From Rhodoferax ferrireducens T118 (lineage in GTDB: Bacteria; Pseudomonadota; Gammaproteobacteria; Burkholderiales; Burkholderiaceae_C): DNA of 64,000 nt. The notes below the pieces were generated by a model. The model saw only the letters and a program-made list of their open reading frames with translations, did not search any database and had not been told where the DNA came from. Positions within the stretch are counted from its first letter, which is position 1. Every line of letters starts with the position of its first letter. Location of the stretch: positions 1,302,001 through 1,366,000 of the forward strand of contig NC_007908.1 in NCBI RefSeq assembly GCF_000013605.1, written 5' to 3'. A program made the position numbers and the translations under genes. Of this stretch, positions 21,501 through 29,948 are shown one piece after another.

Positions 21501-24028
21501 ACGCCACCGGCTCGCACCAGATCTTCGGCAACCAGCGCCATGACCCGGAGAATGTGTTCGCCATGGCGCGCCCGCAGGCGGTGGTGGTGGCCGGACTGGG
21601 TGAAGAGGGCAAGCTGCGCGCGAGTGAACTGGTCTACACCGTGCGCCAGGCGGTGCTGGCGTATGCGCAGCGGGTGTCGGAGCAGGGCGGCGTGGCGCAG
21701 TTCGAACTGGCAGCCACGCTGATCGGCAGCGGCGGCACCGGCATCAGTGCCGGCAGCTCGGCGCAATTGATCGCGCAGGGCGTGTTCGAGGCCAGCCAGA
21801 AATTGCAGCAGGGCGGCTGGCCGCAGCTGAGCCGCCTGATCCTGGTGGAGTTCTACCTGGACCGCGCCAGCGACGCCTGGCGCTCGCTGCAGGTGCAATC
21901 GACCGCCACGCCGAACCAGCTGGAGCTGGTGGGCCTGATCACCTCGGGCGACGGTGCCCTGCGGCGTTCGCTCGATTCGAGCTACCGCGGCGCCGCCCAC
22001 GACCTGATCAGCGCCCTGACCGGCCCGCACGACAAGAACGACCAGCCGACGATCCAGTATGTGCTCGACACGCGGCGCGCCCGCACCGAAGTGCGGGCCC
22101 AGCAGGCACAGGGCACGCTGCTCAGGGAGCTGGTGGCCAAGGCCTCGAACGACTCGAACCGCGATGCGCAGATCGGGCGCACGCTGTTCAAGTTGCTGGT
22201 GCCGGTGGAGATGGAGCCGTTCCTGGGTGGCACCTCCGAGATGCTGATCGAGCTCGACGCCGGCTCGGCCGTGATCCCCTGGGAACTGCTCGACACCGAT
22301 GCGCCGGCGCACAGCGGCGGCGACCCGCGGCCCTGGGCGATCCGCAGCAAGCTGCTGCGCAAGCTGCGCACCGAAGATTTTCGGGCCCAGGTGTCGGATG
22401 CCAACGCCGACGACAGCGTGCTGGTGATCGGCGAGCCGCTGAGCGACCCCACGCGCTACCCGCCGCTGCCCGGCGCCCGGGCCGAAGCCATCGCGGTCAT
22501 GACCCGGCTCACCAGCGCTACCGATGGGATTCAGTCGGGCAAGGTGCGTTCGCTGGTCAGCGGCGAAGACGATGCGCGCAGCGTGATCAACGCGCTGTTC
22601 GAGCGCCCCTACCGCGTCGTGCATGTCGCCGGCCATGGCGCCCCCGGCGCCCGCGGCGGCGTGGTGCTGTCGGGCGACACTTTTTTGGGTGCCGCCGAGA
22701 TCAAGGCCATGCGCGTCGTGCCCGAGCTGGTGTTCCTGAACTGCTGCCACCTGGCCGGGCGCGACGCCTCGCTGACGCTGCAGCCCTACGACCGCGCGAG
22801 TTTTGCGGCCAACATCGCGCAGGCGCTGATCGAAGTCGGCGTGCGCTGCGTGATCGCCGCCGGCTGGGCCGTGGAGGACGGGCCGGCCGAAAAGTTCGCC
22901 ACCACCTTCTACGCGGTGCTGTTGCGCGGCGAGCGTTTCATCGACGCCGTCGCGGCGGCGCGTGAAGCGGCCTGGCGCGAGAGTCCGCAGGGCAATACCT
23001 GGGCTGCCTACCAGTGTTATGGCGACCCGGGCTGGACCTGGCGCCGCGGCGGCGCCGACGCCCAGCGCAAGGCGCCACCGGTGGGCGACGAGTTCGTGGC
23101 GGTGTCGTCGCCGGTGGCGCTGGCGCTGGCACTCGAAACCCTCGCCATCCGCAGCCGTTTCAGCCAGGTCAAAGCCGAGTTGCAGTGCGACAAACTGCAT
23201 TTTCTCGAATCGAAGTTCGGCCCGCCCTGGGGCGCCATGGGCGCTGTCGCGGAGGCTTTCGGCCTGGCCTATGCCCAGGCCCAGGACAGCGCCAAGGCGA
23301 TCGAGTGGTACCGCGTGGCGGTCCATGCGGCGGATGGCAGCGCCTCGTTCCGGGCCGCCGAACAACTCGGCAATCAGCTGGCGCGCTACGGCGAGGGCCT
23401 CAGCGATGCGGCGCGCGCGCGCCGGTTGATCGAGGAAGGCATCGCGCAGCTCAGCCGGCTGGTCGCGCTGCAAGCCACCTTTGAGCGCGAGAGCCTGCTT
23501 GGTTCCGCATGGAAGCGCCTGGTGTTGCTTGAAACCCGTACCGGCAACGCGGGCGCCTCGCTCCAGGCGCTGGAGCAAATGGCGGCGCACTATGCCAACG
23601 CAGAGACCCTGGCCCGCCAGGGGCAGGCCGCCAATCTGTTCTACCCGGCCAAGAACTGCATCAGTGCCGAGCTGCGGCTGGCGTTCTTGCATCGGCGCGC
23701 GCCGCGGCTGGCGGCGGACCGGCTGCGTGCGGTGCGTGAATCGCTGGACCAGGCAAGCATGGAGAAGCCTGATTTCTGGTCGGTGGCCGGGCAAACCGAG
23801 CTGGGTCTGCTCGAGGCCCTGGCGCAAGGCCGCCTGGCGGGCTCCGGGCCTGCGTTGATGGATGCCTTTCGAGAGCTCAAGCTGCGCGTGCCAGCCACGT
23901 CGAGCTGGGACTCGGTCTACACGGATGCGCGCTTCACGCTGGAACCCTATCAGCGGGTTGCCAGTGCGCCCGAGCAGCGCGCTGCGGTCGAGCTGTTGAA
24001 TGGCCTGAAGGCGCTGGCGGCCGCATGA
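18533..24028 (+). CDS. giant double alpha/beta-hydrolase - CHAT protease - helical-repeat protein
   Basis: A 1831-residue protein. Residues ~185-480 form a first alpha/beta-hydrolase (LVLVHGT at 192; nucleophile Ser262 in THSRGG). Residues ~528-870 form a second, LCAT/PGAP1-like lipase domain (LPGILGSNL at 535; Ser638 in AHSMGG). Residues ~937-1130 carry a domain with VYNGDIKF, LLVGHY and AVVVAGLGEEG seen in other CHAT proteins. The CHAT caspase-like domain spans ~1195-1500 with His1368 in VAGHG and Cys1405 in LNCCHL. The tail (~1520-1831) is TPR-like. Four GATRG pentapeptides lie at residues 23, 83, 111 and 115. An alternative ATG is at 18542. Its stop overlaps the TIR gene start (ATGA). No membrane helix was seen. 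Confidence 0.85.
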   Translation: MLAMATRAQDISFVIPGQAQAGGATRGSSKASVRVGAQRGGAEAVRVTARPGEDVVVLTIANGPTLYLHPEDARDLMRAQSAGATRGTVNAADDSEVVVSPQLGWPGLEAGATRGATRGWMGQTVLSAFELITGLAKDPAAKLAAAAITRKVDGAVDAGVYELSATALEPLKGSGRKRDAVPAAADGGPLLVLVHGTFVDSVSTFGKLWTLHPQTVRALFQHYGDRVYALDHPTLGQSPIANALTLVRAVPAGARLHLLTHSRGGLVAEVLVRACGGKPPGSEELALFDGADYRQQRADLQTLAQEAMAKGLKIERVVRVACPARGTLLASKRLDAYLSVLKWSLELGGVPVAPQLLDFLCEVARRRAQPDELPGLEAMMPGSPLVQWLNGGSGDGDALPGELLVVAGDMEGDSIGSWVKTLLSDAFYWTDNDLIVQTRSMYGGAPRAASAAGAGASFVLDRGARVSHFNYFANESTVNAITDALLETAPADFATIGPLSWAGEDASGTRAARAVTRSRGANAADAANRPAVFVLPGILGSNLKLDGKRIWLGFRFVNGLKKLAWDPATAARIEPDGPIGSTYDDLIERLADSHEVIPFAYDWRRPIEDEAQRLAAAVDAALAARNTSQQPVRLLAHSMGGLVARTMRLEKPDTWARMMAREGARLLMLGTPNGGSWAPMQTLSGDDTFGNALVAFGALFDNGGARQMMAGLPGFIQLQAALLDPTLGLDKSSTWQKLADQDMAALRERSIWHDEGAQRTIYEWGAPPQAVLDQAVQLRRRLDAQVETLGADAPKMLLVVGHARFTPAGITQTTDGLEYLDAPDDGDGRVTLASALLPGVRTWKVDAEHGKLPDEASAFAAYIELLSSGQTTQLEIVESAAPGVRGAAGAAAAVAALVRNRPSRGLQSSRPPSSEAEVLDLARSDTEARSARGKSTALRVSVYNGDIKFVSQPLLVGHYRSLALTGTEWVVDGLVGHAMSKSLAAGLYPDATGSHQIFGNQRHDPENVFAMARPQAVVVAGLGEEGKLRASELVYTVRQAVLAYAQRVSEQGGVAQFELAATLIGSGGTGISAGSSAQLIAQGVFEASQKLQQGGWPQLSRLILVEFYLDRASDAWRSLQVQSTATPNQLELVGLITSGDGALRRSLDSSYRGAAHDLISALTGPHDKNDQPTIQYVLDTRRARTEVRAQQAQGTLLRELVAKASNDSNRDAQIGRTLFKLLVPVEMEPFLGGTSEMLIELDAGSAVIPWELLDTDAPAHSGGDPRPWAIRSKLLRKLRTEDFRAQVSDANADDSVLVIGEPLSDPTRYPPLPGARAEAIAVMTRLTSATDGIQSGKVRSLVSGEDDARSVINALFERPYRVVHVAGHGAPGARGGVVLSGDTFLGAAEIKAMRVVPELVFLNCCHLAGRDASLTLQPYDRASFAANIAQALIEVGVRCVIAAGWAVEDGPAEKFATTFYAVLLRGERFIDAVAAAREAAWRESPQGNTWAAYQCYGDPGWTWRRGGADAQRKAPPVGDEFVAVSSPVALALALETLAIRSRFSQVKAELQCDKLHFLESKFGPPWGAMGAVAEAFGLAYAQAQDSAKAIEWYRVAVHAADGSASFRAAEQLGNQLARYGEGLSDAARARRLIEEGIAQLSRLVALQATFERESLLGSAWKRLVLLETRTGNAGASLQALEQMAAHYANAETLARQGQAANLFYPAKNCISAELRLAFLHRRAPRLAADRLRAVRESLDQASMEKPDFWSVAGQTELGLLEALAQGRLAGSGPALMDAFRELKLRVPATSSWDSVYTDARFTLEPYQRVASAPEQRAAVELLNGLKALAAA

Positions 24029-25737
24029 ATGCCACGGGCGCGGCGTCTCCCGATGTGTTTGTCAGCTATGCGCGCGAAGACCGGCCGCTCGCCGAGCAAC
24101 TCGCGCAAGCCTTGAGTGCGAGCGGGCTGCAGGTCTGGTGGGACCGCGATCTGGCTGCCGGCAGCGAATTCACGGCGGTGATCGAGGCCCAACTGCTGGG
24201 CGCGGCCGTCGTCATGGTGCTGTGGTCAGCCGACTCGGTGCGTTCGACCTTCGTGCGCGATGAGTCTTCTCGTGCCGCCAAAACGGGCAAGCTGCTGCCG
24301 GTGCGCATCGAAGATGTCGAGCTGCCGCTCGGTTTTGGCCAGTTGCACACGCTGGATCTGCTGGACTGGGACGGCGATGCCAGCGACGAAGCCTTCCAGA
24401 ATCTGCTGTTTGAAGTGCGCCGACGCCGGGCACCGGACCTTGCGCTCGAGCGACCGCGCCTGAGCCGCAAGTGGCCGCGCCGTTCCACACTGATGACAGC
24501 TGCCGCGCTGGCGCTGGTGCTGGGTGGCACCGCCACTTGGTACGTTCGCGATCAGCGCCAGGGCGAAGTCGTTGTGCAGGCCGAAAAGCAGCGCCGCATC
24601 GACTTTGACAAGAGCGAAGCTGATCGCCACTTTCGCGCCGGGCTGGACCAGCAATACGCCAGCGTGCCGCAACTTGAGACCGCGCTCAACGAATACCTGA
24701 GCGCCGTGGAGCTGCGCCCGGCGCACGCGCGGGCCCGCTACTACCTCGGCCATGTCTACGCCCAGACCGGCAAGCCGCTGGACGCGTTGACCTCGTTCAA
24801 GCTGGCGTTGGCGGCCACCGAAGCACCGCTCGACCGCAGTCAGCGCGCCGATGCTGAAAAACGGGTGCTGACGCTGGCCGTGGTCGAAGGCGAGGCCACG
24901 CCGATCACACGCCTCGCCGCGACTCCCGCGCCAGCACCCGCAAAGCCGGACGCGGGTGCTGGCGCGGGCATTTCCGCCGCAACCAGCGCCGCGCCGCGCC
25001 CGGCCGCGCCCCAGGCTCCCAAGCAGCCACCACGCATCGATCCGCCTGAGGCGCGCGTTGCGCAGCTGACTCAGGCCGTCGAAGGCTTGTTCGACAATGA
25101 CAAAGAACGCCGTATCAATGCCACCACCAGCCTCGTGGTTGACCCGCTGGCCCTGTCCGACGCCGTGCCACTGGCGGTCAAGAAGGCCTTGCAGGTATTA
25201 AAGGACGGCCCGGCCGGACTGGACGCAAGCGCATCGTCGGGCGTCGTCAACACGCTGGTGCTGCTGCAAAGCGCCTTGCCAGGTACCTTGCAGGTCAACC
25301 GCGCGACGATTGAGCGGCTGCTCGACGCGGCGCAGCCGCTGGGCGACTACACCGCCAAGCAGGCCGGCAAGGTGCGCGACTTACTCAAGCAGGCGCTCGT
25401 GCGCCACCCGGTCGCCTACATTCAGATAGCCAACCCAGCGCAACGGCCCATCGCCGAGGCGCTGGCCCTCAAGTTGCGCAGCTTTGGCTACGAGGCGCCC
25501 GCCATCGAACAGGTGGACGCGCGCGCGCCTGAAGCCACGCAAGTGCGGGTGCAGGGCAAGAGCGACCGCAGCTACGCACGCTGGGTTGCCAAGGTGGTGG
25601 GCGAGGCGGTCAGCGCGCCGCCCGCCAGCAGCGCATTGCGCAATGCCAGCCCCAAAACCGACACCTACGAAATCTGGTTCGGTCGCTCGCTGTGCGCACC
25701 GGGCGGCTTGCTGATTGACGGCTGCAAGGCGGCCTAG
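24025..25737 (+). CDS. membrane-anchored TIR-domain protein with TPR and C-terminal domain
   Basis: A 570-residue protein. The TIR domain opens with VFVSYAREDRPLAEQL (residues 11-26); VWWDRDLAAGSEF forms the BB-loop region, and Glu80 in STFVRDESS sits where NAD-cleaving TIR enzymes have their catalytic glutamate. A single membrane helix lies at about 154-174, so the TIR domain should be cytoplasmic and the rest periplasmic, or the reverse. TPR-like helices follow (about 190-280), an Ala/Pro linker (about 288-335), a helical segment, and a C-terminal domain with VAYIQIANPAQRPIAEALALKL resembling LytR_C/SPOR-like folds. Start ATG overlaps the stop of the CHAT gene, implying coupled translation. 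NADase activity is inferred only. Confidence 0.85.
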   Translation: MNATGAASPDVFVSYAREDRPLAEQLAQALSASGLQVWWDRDLAAGSEFTAVIEAQLLGAAVVMVLWSADSVRSTFVRDESSRAAKTGKLLPVRIEDVELPLGFGQLHTLDLLDWDGDASDEAFQNLLFEVRRRRAPDLALERPRLSRKWPRRSTLMTAAALALVLGGTATWYVRDQRQGEVVVQAEKQRRIDFDKSEADRHFRAGLDQQYASVPQLETALNEYLSAVELRPAHARARYYLGHVYAQTGKPLDALTSFKLALAATEAPLDRSQRADAEKRVLTLAVVEGEATPITRLAATPAPAPAKPDAGAGAGISAATSAAPRPAAPQAPKQPPRIDPPEARVAQLTQAVEGLFDNDKERRINATTSLVVDPLALSDAVPLAVKKALQVLKDGPAGLDASASSGVVNTLVLLQSALPGTLQVNRATIERLLDAAQPLGDYTAKQAGKVRDLLKQALVRHPVAYIQIANPAQRPIAEALALKLRSFGYEAPAIEQVDARAPEATQVRVQGKSDRSYARWVAKVVGEAVSAPPASSALRNASPKTDTYEIWFGRSLCAPGGLLIDGCKAA

Positions 25738-25779
25738 GGCGACGAGCGGGCGAATATTCACCCGTATCAAAGCGGGATA

Positions 25780-26829
25780 ATGTTTGACGCCGTCACCGGC
25801 CAACCCCAGCTTGCCGCCATGCGCCCGATTTTCAGACCCGCACTCGTGAACGATCCGTTCGGCGACCCTGGCCTGTACGTTGATTTCAAGTTCGAGAAGC
25901 GGGCTTTGTTGTTCGATCTGGGGGATCTCACGGCGCTGCCACCGAAAAAGCTGCTGCGCGTTTCAGATGTCTTCGTCTCGCACACCCACATGGACCACTT
26001 TTTCGGTTTCGACCGGCTGCTTCGCCTCTGCCTCGGCCGCAACACAAGCTTGCGCCTGTATGGCCCACCGGGTTTTGCGGCCCAAGTCGAACACAAGCTC
26101 GCCGGCTACACCTGGAACCTGGTCGAGAACTATCCCGGCGACTTTTTTATGGACGCCTGGGAGCTTGATGCCAACTGGCAGGCCCGCGGCACCCGCCTGC
26201 GCTGCCGCAATCGGTTTCGCGCCGAGCCGCTGGCGGCGCGGCATTTGCCGGGCGGCGTGCTGCTCGACGAGCTGGCGTTTCGCGTGCGCGCGGCGTTTCT
26301 CGACCACGGTACCGCCTGCCTTGGCTTCGCGGTCGAGGAAAAGATCCACGTCAACGTGTGGAGGAACCGGCTGGCCGAACTCGGGTTGGCGGTCGGGCCG
26401 TGGCTGAAGGAACTCAAGGATGCCGTGCTGCGCAACGCACCTGACGCGACAACGGTGCGCGCCTGCTGGCGCGACGGCAGCGGCGAGCATGAACGTGTTT
26501 TATCCCTTGGTTTGCTCAAGGCCGCGGTCTTGCGGCAGGTCGAGGGCGAGAAGATCTGCTATGTGACCGACGTCGCCTTTCACCCGGACAACGTCCAACG
26601 CATCACGGCACTGGCGGCCAACGCGGCGCAGTTATTCATCGAATGCGTATTTCTCGACCAGGATGCCGACCATGCGGCCCGAAAACATCATCTCACCGCG
26701 CGCCAGGCGGGCAGCATCGCGCGTGCGGCCGGCGCCAAACTGGTCATTCCGTTTCATTTTTCGCCACGCTACGCCGACCGCGAGGCGGACTTGCGCCGGG
26801 AGATCGAGGCGGCAGCGGCTGCCACCTGA
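25780..26829 (+). CDS. MBL-fold metallo-hydrolase (ribonuclease Z-like)
   Basis: A 349-residue protein with the metallo-beta-lactamase metal site: SHTHMDH near residue 67, VTDVAFH near 264 and a final HFSPRY histidine near 327. HHLTARQAG resembles the tRNase Z family. Related stand-alone proteins start near the ATG at 25819 (MRPIFRPALVNDPFGD), which may be the true start. It lies 42 bp behind the TIR gene on the same strand. It may belong to the operon, but homologues outside such loci make independent function equally likely. The substrate is unknown. Confidence 0.78.
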   Translation: MFDAVTGQPQLAAMRPIFRPALVNDPFGDPGLYVDFKFEKRALLFDLGDLTALPPKKLLRVSDVFVSHTHMDHFFGFDRLLRLCLGRNTSLRLYGPPGFAAQVEHKLAGYTWNLVENYPGDFFMDAWELDANWQARGTRLRCRNRFRAEPLAARHLPGGVLLDELAFRVRAAFLDHGTACLGFAVEEKIHVNVWRNRLAELGLAVGPWLKELKDAVLRNAPDATTVRACWRDGSGEHERVLSLGLLKAAVLRQVEGEKICYVTDVAFHPDNVQRITALAANAAQLFIECVFLDQDADHAARKHHLTARQAGSIARAAGAKLVIPFHFSPRYADREADLRREIEAAAAAT

Positions 26830-26831
26830 CG

Positions 26832-27065
26832 TCAGCCAAACGCCTGTTTCACAAACTCGTCCAGTGCCAGCCGCTTTTCGTCGGCAGCCAGTTCCAGTTT
26901 CTCCGCCAGATCAAGCTGAGCGGTCGTCGGGCCAGAGCCGTCACCCGCAGCGGCCTTAACAAAGGCTTGCGTCACTCTAAGCCGCGCTGTGCGCGCTTCC
27001 TGGTTGACAGCTTGCCAGTCGGCTTGCATCGCTGCCCATCTTTCACCGTCTTCAACCTTCGGCAT
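26832..27065 (-). CDS. small helical protein of unknown function
   Basis: A 77-residue protein starting at the ATG at 27065, preceded by a near-perfect ribosome-binding site (AAGGAGG, 5-bp spacing). The frame is open further upstream, but that part overlaps the wzz promoter region and lacks such a site. It is charged and helical throughout (WAAMQADWQAVNQEARTARL and LEKLELAADEKRLALDEFVK). Not recognised. It is convergent with the MBL gene with only 2 bp between stops. Confidence 0.6.
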   Translation of the reverse strand: MPKVEDGERWAAMQADWQAVNQEARTARLRVTQAFVKAAAGDGSGPTTAQLDLAEKLELAADEKRLALDEFVKQAFG

Positions 27066-27260
27066 ATCCGCCTCCTTCACTTGTCGCCAACGTAGGGTTA
27101 CGGCCGATGAGACGTTGACCCGGCGACCGGCCATTTGAGAAAACGCAAAGACCGGCAGGGCGGGGCGTAGCCAAGCCGCCGAATGCCCCCAAAAAACACC
27201 CGCTAAACTAGCCGTCGTCCCACATGCGCCAGCGGCTGCAAAAATAGTAGTAATCAATCC

Positions 27261-28427
27261 ATGACCCCAAACATCGAAACCGTCGAAGAAGATGACGAAA
27301 TCAGCTTGCTAGACCTGCTGCAAGTCGTCGCCGACAACCTGCGCCTGCTGGTGCTGGCGCCCCTGACCGCCGGCCTGCTGGCGCTGGGCATCAGCTTTGC
27401 CATCGCCCCCACCTTTACCGCCACCACCAAATTCATGCCGCCGCAGCAACAGCAAAGCGCGGCGGCTTCCATGTTGTCAAGCCTGGGCGCCCTGGGCGGT
27501 CTGGCCGGCGCAGCCACCGGTCTCAAGAACCCGGCTGACCAATACGTCGCCTTCCTCAAAAGCCGCAGTGTGCAAGACGTGCTGATCGACCGCTTCAAGC
27601 TCATGGAGCGCTACGAATCCAAGCTCAAAACCGATGCCCGCACGACATTGGAGGGTGTCAGCAAGATCGCCAGCGGCAAAGACGGCCTCATCACCATTGA
27701 CGTGGACGACAAAGACCCCGCTTTCGCTGCCCAACTGGCCAATGCCTATGTCGAAGAACTGGGCCGCCTCCTTGACCGCCTGGCCGTCACCGAAGCCCAG
27801 CAACGCCGCGTCTTCTTTGAAAAGCAGCTTACCAACGCCAAAGACAACCTGATCAAGGCCGAGCAGGCCCTGGGCGCCAGCGGTGTCAACAGCTCGGTCC
27901 TCAAGTCCACCGGCGCCGCCGTGGAGGCCGTTGCCCGCTTGCGGGCGCAAATCACCGGGCAAGAAGTCAAGCTCGCCTCCATGCGCGGCTACCTGACTGA
28001 ATCCGCGCCGGACTTCAAACAGGCCCAAACCGAGCTGTCCGCCTTGCGCGGTCAACTGGCTCGCGCGGAGCAATCAGAGCCCGCCACCGACAGCGCAAGC
28101 AGCGACTACATCGCCAAATTCCGCGACTTCAAATACTATGAAACCCTGTTTGAGCTCTTTGCCAAACAGTATGAAATGGCCCGCATCGACGAAAGCCGTG
28201 AAGGCGCTGTGATTCAAGTGCTGGACGCCGCCCAGCCGCCCGAGCGCAAAAGCAAACCCAAAAAAGCGTTGATCGCCCTGATGACCACCCTGGCCGTCGG
28301 CTTTGCATTGCTGCTGTTCGTTTTCATCCGCCAAGCCCTGCGCGGTGCCGCCCAAACGCCTGAGTCGGCCGAGAAAATTGGCCGCCTGCGCCGCTCCTGG
28401 GCCAAGGCCCTGGGCAAAGCCAGCTAA
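27261..28427 (+). CDS. Wzz/GumC-type polysaccharide chain-length determinant
   Basis: A 388-residue protein with the Wzz N-terminal domain (DEISLLDLLQVVADNLRLL), a membrane helix at about 33-53, a long periplasmic helical part (about 60-330) and a closing membrane helix near 335-357. A proline-rich PPERKSKPKKAL segment precedes the last helix, as usual in Wzz. There is no tyrosine-kinase domain. It sets polymer length with Wzy and opens the polysaccharide cluster. Confidence 0.88.
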   Translation: MTPNIETVEEDDEISLLDLLQVVADNLRLLVLAPLTAGLLALGISFAIAPTFTATTKFMPPQQQQSAAASMLSSLGALGGLAGAATGLKNPADQYVAFLKSRSVQDVLIDRFKLMERYESKLKTDARTTLEGVSKIASGKDGLITIDVDDKDPAFAAQLANAYVEELGRLLDRLAVTEAQQRRVFFEKQLTNAKDNLIKAEQALGASGVNSSVLKSTGAAVEAVARLRAQITGQEVKLASMRGYLTESAPDFKQAQTELSALRGQLARAEQSEPATDSASSDYIAKFRDFKYYETLFELFAKQYEMARIDESREGAVIQVLDAAQPPERKSKPKKALIALMTTLAVGFALLLFVFIRQALRGAAQTPESAEKIGRLRRSWAKALGKAS

Positions 28428-28446
28428 TTATTGATCTCCAGCAGCC

Positions 28447-29409
28447 ATGACCCAACAACCCAAAATTTATGTCGCCGGCCACGGCGGCATGGTCGGCTCG
28501 GCCATCGTGCGCACCCTGCAACAGCAGGGTCAGACCAACATCGTTACCCGCACGCACGCCGAGCTGGACCTCACCAACCAGGCAGCCGTACAGGCATTTT
28601 TTGAAGAAGAAAAGCCAGATCAGGTCTATTTGGCCGCCGCCAAGGTGGGCGGTATCCACGCCAACAACACCTACCCGGCAGAGTTCATCTATCAAAACCT
28701 GATGATGGAGGCCCACATCATCCACAGCGCCTGGCGCAACGGCGTGCAAAAGCTGTTGTTTCTGGGTTCGAGCTGCATCTACCCCAAGCTTGCCGCCCAG
28801 CCCATGCGTGAAGATGCCTTGCTCACCGGCATGCTGGAGCCCACCAACGAGCCCTACGCCATCGCCAAGATTGCCGGCATCAAGCTCTGCGAGAGCTACA
28901 ACCGCCAATACGGCCAGAGCCACGGCGTCGACTACCGCAGCGTCATGCCCACCAACCTCTACGGCCCCGGCGACAACTACCACCCTGAAAATAGCCACGT
29001 CATCCCCGCGCTGATCCGTCGCTTTCACGAAGCCAAGGTCAGCAAGGCCCCCACCGTCACCATCTGGGGCACCGGCACGCCGCGTCGTGAGTTTTTGTAT
29101 GTGGACGACATGGCTGCTGCCAGCGTGCATGTGATGAATCTGGACCCAGCCATTTACAGCGCCCACACTCAGCCGACGCAAAGCCACATCAATGTCGGCT
29201 GCGGTTCAGACATCACCATCGCCCAACTTGCCCAGGCCGTCAGCCAGGCCGTGGGGTACCAAGGCAACATCGACTATGACCCCACCAAACCTGACGGCAG
29301 CCCGCGCAAGCTCATGGACAGCAGCCGCCTGAATGCACTCGGCTGGCGGGCCAAGGTGGCGTTGGAACAAGGTCTGATGCAAGCCTACCAGGACTTCCTG
29401 CAACACTAG
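28447..29409 (+). CDS. fcl: GDP-L-fucose synthase
   Basis: A 320-residue short-chain dehydrogenase of the expected length. The NADP-binding loop GHGGMVG is at residues 11-17 and the catalytic set is Ser108/Ser109 in LGSSCIYP with Tyr137 and Lys141 in YAIAK. It turns GDP-4-keto-6-deoxymannose into GDP-L-fucose by epimerisation and reduction in the cytoplasm. Its partner gmd lies 535 bp downstream, interrupted by a MarR-type regulator. Confidence 0.93.
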   Translation: MTQQPKIYVAGHGGMVGSAIVRTLQQQGQTNIVTRTHAELDLTNQAAVQAFFEEEKPDQVYLAAAKVGGIHANNTYPAEFIYQNLMMEAHIIHSAWRNGVQKLLFLGSSCIYPKLAAQPMREDALLTGMLEPTNEPYAIAKIAGIKLCESYNRQYGQSHGVDYRSVMPTNLYGPGDNYHPENSHVIPALIRRFHEAKVSKAPTVTIWGTGTPRREFLYVDDMAAASVHVMNLDPAIYSAHTQPTQSHINVGCGSDITIAQLAQAVSQAVGYQGNIDYDPTKPDGSPRKLMDSSRLNALGWRAKVALEQGLMQAYQDFLQH

Positions 29410-29543
29410 CCCACCTGTTTCTGCCCCGTGGGGCCAGCTTCAGCCCGCTCAACTCAGCTACACTACGCAACCGTTCAAAACAAGAACGCTAGTCAGCCGC
29501 CGCCGTCACCAACCACCGTATTCGCCCAAGCAACAGTCACCGC

Positions 29544-29948
29544 ATGACCGCCATCGCACCCTTCGCCGCAGCCAATGTAGATGCCGCCGCCGCAGACCAA
29601 GCCCTGCACCTGGAAATTCACTTTAAAGTGATGGGCCTGCTGCAGGCCAAGCCCGACATGAGCCAGCGCCAAATGGCCAAAGCGCTGGGCCTGAGCCTGG
29701 GCAAAACCAACTTCTGCGTGCAAGCCCTGCTGGCCAAGGGCTGGCTCAAGCTGCAAAACTTCTCAGGCAACGCCAACAAACAAGCCTACGCCTACCTGCT
29801 CACGCCCGAAGGCATCGCCAACAAGGCCCAGCTCACCACACGGTTTTTGCAACGCAAACAACAAGAATACGTCCTGCTCAAAGCCGAAATAGAAGCCCTG
29901 CAGCGCGAAGCCAGCTCTGCCCTACAGAGTCACCAATCCCAACCATGA
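29544..29948 (+). CDS. MarR-family EPS-associated transcriptional regulator
   Basis: A 134-residue winged-helix protein. The DNA-binding part reads [36 protein letters not shown]. It fits the EPS-associated MarR family found inside exopolysaccharide clusters, which may control their expression. A coiled-coil tail (about 95-134) may dimerise. Its stop overlaps the gmd start (ATGA), so it is translated with gmd. Confidence 0.85.
   Translation: MTAIAPFAAANVDAAAADQALHLEIHFKVMGLLQAKPDMSQRQMAKALGLSLGKTNFCVQALLAKGWLKLQNFSGNANKQAYAYLLTPEGIANKAQLTTRFLQRKQQEYVLLKAEIEALQREASSALQSHQSQP

Noticed and set aside
18455..23827. A 1790-codon open frame on the minus strand opposite the hydrolase/CHAT gene
   Set aside because: It is an antisense shadow caused by the GC-rich codon use of the plus-strand gene. 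Its translation is compositionally odd (Arg, His, Gln and Ala-rich) with no recognisable motif, whereas the plus strand has clear catalytic motifs.
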